Shown here piece after piece: positions 25,728 to 33,600 of a stretch of DNA of 64,000 nucleotides. The stretch is from Xanthocytophaga flava (GTDB lineage: Bacteria; Bacteroidota; Bacteroidia; Cytophagales; 172606-1). Under the pieces are notes generated by a model. It was not told the origin of the DNA and did not search any database. It saw nothing but the letters and a program-made list of their open reading frames with translations. Every line of letters begins with the position of its first letter. Position 1 is the stretch's first letter. The translations under genes were made by a program, and so were the position numbers. The stretch spans positions 62,001-126,000 of the forward strand of contig JASJOS010000005.1 of NCBI GenBank assembly GCA_030068525.1. The letters run 5' to 3'.

Positions 25728-25765
25728 AAAATGATAAAGAATTAACAATAATTCTTTATCATTTT
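25728..25765 (+). terminator. Terminator after the lytic transglycosylase
   Basis: A 16-bp perfect stem (25728-25743 with 25750-25765), 6-base loop AACAAT, followed by TTATTTAT. Confidence 0.8.
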
Positions 25766-25805
25766 TTATTTATAACACTCTCTTCCTTATTTATACAGCA
25801 ATAAG

Positions 25806-27560
25806 ATGTCCCGTAAATATACCTTTTTGCTCATAATCTTTATTACAGGAGGCATCTTGCTTTATTATTCATTGCTTCTTTATAGTACTAGATATGAGGA
25901 TGCAATACAATGGATCAAGGAAAATTTTAATACCACTTATAATATTGCAACTATAGATTGTGATTATTTTACTCGGAAGCAATATAATTTATTCCAGTTA
26001 TGGATTATTGGAATTACACTCCTATATGGGCTGTTAGCAGTGTTATTCTGGATAAATTATTCAAAAATCACACAACTTGCTTCAGGTATAAGAAATCAAC
26101 TCAGCACGCTATTAAAGAATATACTTACACTATTCCTATATCTAACATTGTGGCAGAGAATCATTATCCTATTCATGTATACAGGATGGCTAGCTCACCA
26201 CATTTATTATTGTCTTGAGATACCATTTTCTGTAGACGAAGTTTTTGCATACAATTATTTTGTCCATCAATCTCCTCTGGTACCCATTTTTTATTATCCT
26301 GAACCTAACAATCATATCTTCTTTAATCTTTTTGCGTCTTTTTTTGATTGTTTTATCAATAATGGTAAGTGGGTTATGCGTTTGCCATCGCTATTTGCCA
26401 ATATGGTTCTCCTTACTGTTATTTTTATTTATCTCTTTAAAAAAGTAAACTTTAATGTAGCATTGGTTGCTACTATCTGTTGCATTATCAGTTTCCCAAC
26501 AAGTATCTACGCCATTCAGGGAAGAGGTTACATGTTAATGAGTTTATGTACTACATTGGCTGCAATTTCATTTATTGAATGGAAACATAGATCCCGAAAA
26601 ATATATCTTGCCATTTATATTGTTAGCAGTATTGTTGGATTTTATACGCACATTACTTTTCTGTATTGCTTTACAGGACTTTTTTTATGGGAAGCTACCA
26701 CTATAATAGTAAACCGGAATTTAAGTTTTATTAAAGCCTTTTTATGGAACAAAATAGTAATTGTGAGTTGTATTAATTTTCTATACTCTCCCATAATTGT
26801 TTTTTCTGGGTGGAAATCTTTGGCAGAAAATCGTTGGTTAGTCAGAAATCAGACAAATTTTGTAGACGCTTTTTTTATAGAACTACTTGAAATTCTAAGT
26901 CTTGTTACAGATATCTGGCACAAGGTGTATATTTTCATCTTTTTCCTTCTATTACTGACAGGTATTCTGGCTTACAAGTTTAGGAATCTATTGTTTGTCA
27001 GACAACTGTGTATATTTCTCACATCTCAAATGGCAGGCATTATTATCGTTATGCTGATATTACGATTATTGCCACCTTTAAGAGTTTGGACTTATTTAGC
27101 TTTTTGGTATCCTATAGGTTTATCTGTATCCATTTATTTGTTATCTGCCTGGTTAAACAGATCATATATATACCTATCATTAAGTATATTTCTTCTTCTT
27201 TTTACTAGTTGGCAAAGTATTTATTCTTATCAAAAAAATTTAGTTATAGCAGAAGGTTCGTTTTCTCAAACATTGTATACTCCATTACAAAATATCATTC
27301 ATTATATTGTTCAAAAGCATCCTAAATATATATTCGTTAGTGACCATTGGCTTCAGTTTTATTTACGTAATCAACAAATTGAGACACCGTCAGCAGTACC
27401 TTCCATGGATATTGATATCCCTCAAAAGGAGATTATCTATGATTTTGTCATTTATGCTCCTGATATGTTACAAAACAGCTTACCAGCTACATTTTCCTCC
27501 CAGTCTTACCGTTTAGTAGCTGAATTTTATGGTTCAAGGATTTATGAAAGATCTCATTAA
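25806..27560 (+). CDS. GT-C fold membrane glycosyltransferase (GT39/ArnT-like)
   Basis: 584 residues with about 11-13 hydrophobic segments and a soluble C-terminal ~110 residues. An acidic SVDEVFAYNYF segment near residue 145 in the first periplasmic loop resembles the catalytic Asp/Glu loop of GT-C enzymes that use lipid-linked sugars. YPEPNNHIFFNLFASFF follows, a typical next element. Such proteins transfer a sugar from undecaprenyl- or dolichyl-phosphate to lipid or protein outside the membrane. Acceptor and donor are unknown. The gene is noticeably more AT-rich than its neighbours, which could indicate transfer or simply membrane codon bias. Confidence 0.8.
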   Translation: MSRKYTFLLIIFITGGILLYYSLLLYSTRYEDAIQWIKENFNTTYNIATIDCDYFTRKQYNLFQLWIIGITLLYGLLAVLFWINYSKITQLASGIRNQLSTLLKNILTLFLYLTLWQRIIILFMYTGWLAHHIYYCLEIPFSVDEVFAYNYFVHQSPLVPIFYYPEPNNHIFFNLFASFFDCFINNGKWVMRLPSLFANMVLLTVIFIYLFKKVNFNVALVATICCIISFPTSIYAIQGRGYMLMSLCTTLAAISFIEWKHRSRKIYLAIYIVSSIVGFYTHITFLYCFTGLFLWEATTIIVNRNLSFIKAFLWNKIVIVSCINFLYSPIIVFSGWKSLAENRWLVRNQTNFVDAFFIELLEILSLVTDIWHKVYIFIFFLLLLTGILAYKFRNLLFVRQLCIFLTSQMAGIIIVMLILRLLPPLRVWTYLAFWYPIGLSVSIYLLSAWLNRSYIYLSLSIFLLLFTSWQSIYSYQKNLVIAEGSFSQTLYTPLQNIIHYIVQKHPKYIFVSDHWLQFYLRNQQIETPSAVPSMDIDIPQKEIIYDFVIYAPDMLQNSLPATFSSQSYRLVAEFYGSRIYERSH

Positions 27561-27918
27561 ATAGCATCGGTACCCTCCAGATTTTTCTATATTGACATTC
27601 AGAATAGTTGCGAGATTTCTCTTCTTTGCTATATTTGCTCTGAAATAAATCTAAGAACCTTTTGAATCCTGAACTACAGTCTGACCTGGCACGTTTGTCC
27701 TATCTTCGTAGTGCTAGTTCTTTTATTCCCATAAAAGGCTGAAAGTTTATTATATCTAATTACCATGAAATCAATCATGGTTAGATAATCGTATCCACTT
27801 TTCGGGCACACCTACCATACTATACAGATACTATATCCATTTCTGTTCTGAGTGGGCTGATATGTATATTATTGCTTTATATCATTTATTCAATTACTAA
27901 TTAACATCCCCAAAAACC
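27561..27918. other. Long leader upstream of the lysine-catabolism genes
   Basis: 358 bases between the GT-C gene and the saccharopine dehydrogenase-like gene. It holds the promoter at 27608-27637, leaving a leader of about 275 bases. Within it is a weak hairpin (ACCATGA/TCATGGT near 27762-27780) overlapping a possible seven-codon open frame, ATG at 27765. No known riboswitch was recognised. Confidence 0.5.
27608..27637 (+). promoter_or_regulatory. Bacteroidota promoter TTG-N19-TATATTTG
   Basis: TTG (27608-27610), exactly 19 bases, then TATATTTG (27630-27637): a near-perfect fit to the TTTG/TAnnTTTG consensus. It drives the saccharopine dehydrogenase-like gene 280 bases downstream. Confidence 0.65.
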
Positions 27919-28977
27919 ATGAAAAACGTTCTGGTAATCGGCATGGGCAAAGTAGGCTCACTAGTCGGTGTACTTTTAAGTAAACGATTCAGTGTTACAG
28001 GCCTTGATAAAAATAAACCTCATTATTCGTATCCTCTCCCTTTTGATATCTTACAAGGCGATGTTGCAGATCATACATTTCTGCAGAAGACCCTTAAAGG
28101 ATTTGATGCAGTTGTATCCTGTCTCCCCTATAATCTCAATCTGCCGATAGCACAAACTGCTCACCAGTTAAGTATACATTATTTTGATCTTACCGAAGAT
28201 GTTCCTACTACAAATAGCATTCGGGAGATGGCAAAGACATCTAAATCTATTATGGCCCCACAATGTGGGTTGGCACCTGGATTAATCGGAATAGTTGGAG
28301 CAGATCTGGCAAAACGCTTTACCAAACTTCGGGATATGGAACTACGTGTGGGGGCACTGCCACGTTATCCTAACGGGCTATTAGGTTATTCATTTACATG
28401 GTCTCCAGCAGGTGTGATAAACGAGTATATTAATGATTCTGAAGTGATACACAATGGTGTTCGCAAAATGGTTCCTTCTCTGGATGGCATAGAAGTTATT
28501 AATATAGAAGGACAGGAATTTGAAGCATTCAGTACTTCAGGAGGATTAGGTACTATGTGTGAAACCTATGCAGGAAAAGTCGATACACTAAACTATAAAA
28601 CAATTCGCTATCCAGGTCATGCTAAACTCATGAAGTTTATGTTATATGAACTGATTATGAAAGACGACCGGCAACTGATCGAAAACATTTTAACCAATGC
28701 TAAGCCTCCTGTACAGGAAGATGTGGTCTATGTGTATACAGTAGTAGAGGGATGGAAAGAGGATAAAATTGAGCGTGAAGAGTTCTACCAAGCCTATTAC
28801 CCAAAACAAATAGAAGGCCAGCACTGGCGTGCTATCTCATGGACAACTGCTGCATCAGTTGCTGCTGTAGTTGAAATGGTAGCTAATGAGTCATTGCCAC
28901 AAAAAGGCTTTCTGAAACAGGAAGATATTCCTTTTGACCTCTTTCTGGCAACATCCAACGGTACTCTATTCAAATAA
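27919..28977 (+). CDS. Saccharopine dehydrogenase family protein
   Basis: 352 residues. Rossmann start KNVLVIGMGKVGSLVGVLLSK, then DVADHTFLQKTLKGFDAVVSCLPYNLNL, and the family segment MAPQCGLAPGLIGIVGADLAKRF. The saccharopine dehydrogenase C-terminal domain follows with FSTSGGLGTMCETYAGKV and TIRYPGHAKLMKFM. Such enzymes act on saccharopine or alpha-aminoadipate semialdehyde in lysine breakdown. The next gene encodes a 2-oxoadipate dioxygenase-like protein 72 bases downstream, which strengthens a lysine-catabolic role for this gene. No aminotransferase or semialdehyde dehydrogenase is nearby. Confidence 0.9.
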   Translation: MKNVLVIGMGKVGSLVGVLLSKRFSVTGLDKNKPHYSYPLPFDILQGDVADHTFLQKTLKGFDAVVSCLPYNLNLPIAQTAHQLSIHYFDLTEDVPTTNSIREMAKTSKSIMAPQCGLAPGLIGIVGADLAKRFTKLRDMELRVGALPRYPNGLLGYSFTWSPAGVINEYINDSEVIHNGVRKMVPSLDGIEVINIEGQEFEAFSTSGGLGTMCETYAGKVDTLNYKTIRYPGHAKLMKFMLYELIMKDDRQLIENILTNAKPPVQEDVVYVYTVVEGWKEDKIEREEFYQAYYPKQIEGQHWRAISWTTAASVAAVVEMVANESLPQKGFLKQEDIPFDLFLATSNGTLFK

Positions 28978-29049
28978 TCTCAGACTATTCCGGAATCTAT
29001 TTCCGGGATATGTATATCATAATTCAGATCAGTAAAACAGTATCCCATT

Positions 29050-29955
29050 ATGAGTACAGATCAAAAAGAAACCTTAACATTTGTTCTGAACGGACTTATG
29101 CGCCGTTACAAGGAGCGGGTTCCGGATGTCAATCATATCCTCAATGCCATGGTTGCAGAAGGCATTATACAGCATGCCGATGAAATAGAAAATGATCATA
29201 TAGCATTCCGAACCATGGGAGTGCCTCAGCTTGGTATTCAATCTTTTGAGAAGATATTTCTCCATTATGGCTATCAGAAACGTGATTATTTTTATTTTGA
29301 AGGAAAGAAGCTGAATGCCTATTGGTTTTCTCCACCTGAACCTCATTTTCCGCGTATCTTTGTCAGTGAGTTGCGAATACAGGACCTTTCAGAGCCTATT
29401 CAGAAGATCATCACCAGCTATACTGATGAAGTAAAATCAGATCCGGTAAATGCTCTTGATCTGAATGACCCTGCAGCTGTGGATGCGTTTTTGCACAAAC
29501 CTCTCTGGCGTAAGCCAACCTGGAAAGATTATCAGGCTTTGCAGGCAGAAAGTGAATATGCAGCCTGGGTTATCTACAACAGATATTATCTGAACCATTA
29601 CACAATAAGTGTTCACAACCTAAAGAAAGGGTACAATACACTTCCTGAATTCAATGCCTTTCTGGAGCATACGGGTATAAAGCTCAATGATTCAGGTGGC
29701 AAGATAAAAACCAGTCCAGATGGAGGATTGGCGCAAAGTTCTTCTGTGGCAGAAATGATCGAAGCAGAGTTTGCTGAAGGAGAGAAACATCAGATATCAG
29801 GTAGTTATGTAGAGTTTGCAGAACGACGGGTATTACCTCAGTTTCGCCATTTACCTTCGGATCAAATCAAACGTGAACACCTGCGGGATGGATTTGAAAC
29901 TAACAATGCCGACCGAATATTCGAGAGTACCTTTACCAGTCAGACACAAAAGTAA
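29050..29955 (+). CDS. hglS: DUF1338 protein, 2-oxoadipate dioxygenase/decarboxylase (HglS-like)
   Basis: 301 residues matching DUF1338. It contains VPDVNHILNAMVAEGII, the iron-ligand region NDHIAFRTMGVP, YFYFEGKKLNAYWFSPP, RIFVSELRIQDLS, and a late YVEFAERRVLP segment with the second Glu. Characterised members are iron-dependent and convert 2-oxoadipate to D-2-hydroxyglutarate, the last committed step of the D-lysine/2-aminoadipate route. Its position behind the saccharopine dehydrogenase-like gene is consistent. Symbol given by family only. A hairpin terminator follows. Confidence 0.88.
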   Translation: MSTDQKETLTFVLNGLMRRYKERVPDVNHILNAMVAEGIIQHADEIENDHIAFRTMGVPQLGIQSFEKIFLHYGYQKRDYFYFEGKKLNAYWFSPPEPHFPRIFVSELRIQDLSEPIQKIITSYTDEVKSDPVNALDLNDPAAVDAFLHKPLWRKPTWKDYQALQAESEYAAWVIYNRYYLNHYTISVHNLKKGYNTLPEFNAFLEHTGIKLNDSGGKIKTSPDGGLAQSSSVAEMIEAEFAEGEKHQISGSYVEFAERRVLPQFRHLPSDQIKREHLRDGFETNNADRIFESTFTSQTQK

Positions 29956-29969
29956 TAGTATTCAGCTAA

Positions 29970-30004
29970 AAGCTTATAGCCTGGTAAAATTAGGCTATAA
30001 GCTT
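29970..30004. terminator. Hairpin between convergent genes
   Basis: A 13-bp perfect stem AAGCTTATAGCCT (29970-29982) with 29992-30004. The following T-run is weak, so it may terminate by structure alone. Confidence 0.6.
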
Positions 30005-30030
30005 CTCAATAACACTACCTTCGAAAATCT

Positions 30031-30537
30031 TTAAGAGTCTCTTCCCAGTTTTTCATGTTGGGATGACTTATCAGACTCTCCAGTGAAGACACCTTTGATC
30101 ATTTCAAACAAAGTCTGCATCTTACCACCTGGACTATCCCAGTACTCTGCTTTGTAAGGAGTGATTTTTAACAAGGCCAACCTAGGGTCATCTTTTCCAC
30201 CTGGAAACCAAGCTCTGAAAGCATCAGACCAAAGTTCATTAATTTTCTGAGAGTCTTTGGTTAGTTCAGCGATTCCTGAAACAGACACATAGGTAACTGC
30301 ATCCTCATCCGAATAACTTATTTGTACTTTATTGTTTCGTTGCAGTTCTTCTACTTTATGAGAATCATCGCTTGTAAAAAACCATAAGGTTCCATTTTCA
30401 TCCATTTCCTGTGTTGCCATCGGACGGCTTCGTAAGTCTCCCTGAGAGTCAATTGTAGTGAGCATGGCAATTTTAATGCCCTTGATTTTATCTTTTAGTT
30501 TTTCGTATTCTGTGGGTTGCATGGATTGAGCATACAT
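30031..30537 (-). CDS. Pyridoxamine 5'-phosphate oxidase-like (general stress, split-barrel) protein
   Basis: 168 residues. The split-barrel flavin fold shows as IKIAMLTTIDSQGDLRSRPMA, GTLWFFTSDDSHKVEEL, VQISYSDEDAVTYVSVSG and a later WSDAFRAWFPGGKDDPRLALLKI. This is the general stress protein 26-like subgroup, which binds FMN or FAD. It is unlikely to be true PNPOx because the pyridoxal-site residues and C-terminal extension are missing. No adjacent partner. Function beyond flavin binding is unknown. Confidence 0.88.
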   Translation of the reverse strand: MYAQSMQPTEYEKLKDKIKGIKIAMLTTIDSQGDLRSRPMATQEMDENGTLWFFTSDDSHKVEELQRNNKVQISYSDEDAVTYVSVSGIAELTKDSQKINELWSDAFRAWFPGGKDDPRLALLKITPYKAEYWDSPGGKMQTLFEMIKGVFTGESDKSSQHEKLGRDS

Positions 30538-30608
30538 AGCATTCTACATTAAAAGTTAATAAATAAGAAAGTACAACTGATGAAAAAAGTATGCCCTAAG
30601 AGGGCTTA

Positions 30609-30648
30609 AAACAAAACACCCTGACATCTCTGCCAGGGTGTTTTGTTT
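30609..30648. terminator. Strong terminator
   Basis: A 15-bp perfect stem AAACAAAACACCCTG (30609-30623) with 30634-30648 and a 10-base loop. It lies directly after the stop of the giant exported protein on the minus strand. Confidence 0.8.
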
Positions 30649-30655
30649 AGATAAG

Positions 30656-33600
30656 CTAGAAACCGTCTTCTTCTTCTTCATCGATAGTTTTAGGCTTCTC
30701 TTCTTTTTTCTTCTTCTCTTTGGCATCTGCTTTGGAGTCAGCCTTTTTATCAGATTTCTTTTTCTTTTCTTTCTTATTTTCTTTTGGAGGTGTGCTTTCT
30801 TCTCCTTCAGGCTGAGCATTTTCATCGGTTTCTCCTTCTACCAGTTTCTCATCTGCCTTATCTTTAACCTTAGAATCTTCCTTCTTAGGCTCTTCCTTCT
30901 TAGGCTCCTCTTTCTTCACAATGGGCTTCTCTTTCTTAGGAATTTCTTTTCCTTTATTATGAGTGCCGTTGAAATGATCTTTAAAGCCATTTACATCATT
31001 TTCAGTTGCCAATGCTACAGTAAACGATTTTCCACCTTTTCCTTTTGAAGAAACTACTGCATTAAAATTCTCATCAGAAGAAAGCAATGAGTATTGACCT
31101 TGCTGGTAGTTCATATAATACCACTTGTCAGAAGATACCTCCAGGTAAATAGTAGCCTGATCACCTTCTGCGGTTTTACGAATTTCAACCATACCATCAA
31201 AAGCTGAGTTGATGTCGTTATTTCCAATATTTGATACGCCAATTTTACCTACACTACCAAAACTTTTAGATTCATCATTCCAAAGTAGATCCACATTAGA
31301 TAATACCAGAGGCAATGCAAATCGTTTGGAAATCTGAGGCATAGGAATATACTCAATGGTCAGTTTGTCTTTCCAGTATTGTGTTTCTTTCTCTCCAATG
31401 ATTTGCGCAATTTTCATCAGGAACCTTTCCTTGTTATCTTCTGCCGCTTCCTGTCCTACGCCCTCATTCTCTTTGGCTTCCAGAATTCCTGCCGCCATTT
31501 CATCATAAATCTGAGTAGATGTAGGGAAGTTCCATCCCATCAGTGTGTTGAATGTATATTTATTGGTTTTAAGATCTATTTCCCCACTTCCTGAAGACAC
31601 AGGCAGATAATTTCCCGGATCCTCAAACAGTCTCAGGTTTCCTTCCAGACGGATCTTACCTGTATTATCATCCAAGATAAATTGATTACCTGCATACTTA
31701 TTATTCTTGGCTCTTTCAGGATCAACAACTTTAAATTCGTTTCCTTCATCGTTGTTGGTAAGTTGTCCTGTGGCCATCAGAATGTCCTTATCATCTGCAT
31801 GGCTCTTGGCAGAAATAAAGGTAGTATAAACAGAAGAAGTTTCTTTATCAACATGCACACCCACAGTCATCTGTGTCTCACCACTCTTCAGATTCTCGTC
31901 TACCGTAATCGTTACCCCTTCATCCTCTGGCTTACTTTTGTAGGAAATCCAATCAGCAAGGCTACTGGTTGATTTTAAGTCCAGCTTAACAAAACCATCA
32001 AGATCCAGGTATTTTCGAGGAGATTTCATCGTGATAGCTCCTTTAAACAACATCCGGGATGTCAGATAAAATTTATCACCTTCATCCACAATACCCGTAG
32101 CAGCTGTATATTCAAGAGGAACATCTTTCTTACGTTTTGCTTCTTCTGTGCGGGTTTCAAAGTCACGCATTTTCACGTTAAAGGTTTTTCCTTCAAAGTT
32201 GGTATAGGCATATGTTGCATTACCTGCAAACTTCTTACGGGACAAGATCTGAATTTCACCATCTACCAGCTTGTGATAAGAGGTTGTTGTGTCCAGTGTC
32301 AGTACGGCTTTTGACAAAGGTTGCATTTTAGCATTCTCGGTAATCATTACGGTTCCCTTGCTTGGATAGATACGCGCATCAGCAGAAACGATGTATGGAA
32401 TACCAGAGATACTCAATGTCATTTTGTCAATATTATAACCAGCTACACTACCATTGAATGTCAAGCCTTCATGTTGTGGGTTGTTGGATGTAAATGTAGA
32501 AGTCTTCACATCACCCTTCATGAATACTAACTTCTTATCAAGCAACCAGGTAGCCTCCTGAATAGAGGTCTTATACTCACAATAAGGGAATTCCAGACTG
32601 GCAAATCCTATAAGATCAGGGTTTGTACTAGTCTTGATTTCTACCATCCCTTTGCCCATATCAAAATTAACGTTTACAAAGTTAGCAAGTAAGGACGGTT
32701 TGGTCAGCGTCTTGGATTTAATACGAAACTCTGCATCACCTGCACTGAATTTGTTTTTCTCAAATGCAAAAGAAGGAGAGTTTATATCTGAGTCAGGTCT
32801 GTCAAACTGCCCATCTGCAAACAAGCCATTACGTCGTACAACCATCGTACCACTGAATGATGCACCGGTTTCCTTATAGATCTCAAAAGGAGTTTTGGTA
32901 CTAGAGATCATCATACTATCTACTTTGGCTTTCCACGTCAGCTTAAAATCTTTGACTGTAGCTTTTGGTACAGCCACCGCTCCCAAAGTAGCAGCCTTAA
33001 TATCTGCCTGTGGTCCTCTGGCAAAAACAGAATCGGGAGTAAAGACAATATCTTTGGCTGTCAAAGTAGTGTTCAGGTGATCAATGCGTCCGGAAGCACG
33101 TAATCCTTTGCGGTCCATAATTAAATCGCCGGCAAAAATCATACGGCTATCCTCACTACCAAAGAGTTGATAGGTACCTGACGGAACTTTATGCTTAAAC
33201 CCAAGAGAGTTATCGGACATAGCAATAAGATCTTCCTCAAATTCTGGAAATATACCATCCGAATAGAATGTTCCCTTGTATTCGGGGTTCTTTGAGTTCA
33301 AACTGTCCAGTGTAATACTTGGAACCTCAAAACGTACATTTCGGTTATAAGACCCGTTGATACGATCTTTCTGGTCAAAATAGATAGCAGCACCTGATTG
33401 TACATTCAGACGTGGATATTCCGGATAATCTCTCAAACCGGCTTTATTATCCGGTTTATTGATATATAATGTTCCTGCTGAATACCGGATCTCTGATCCC
33501 AATTGTACACTATCTGATTTACCTTTTGCTTCTTTTGGAGTAAAGAGAATGGTATCAATCTGGTTCATCTCCACAGTAAATTCGTCGTATAGGAAGGAGA

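Noticed and set aside
30638..31048. Phe/Leu-rich open frame on the plus strand
   Set aside because: It is the antisense of the lysine/glutamate-rich tail of the giant exported protein, so its hydrophobic look is a reading artefact.
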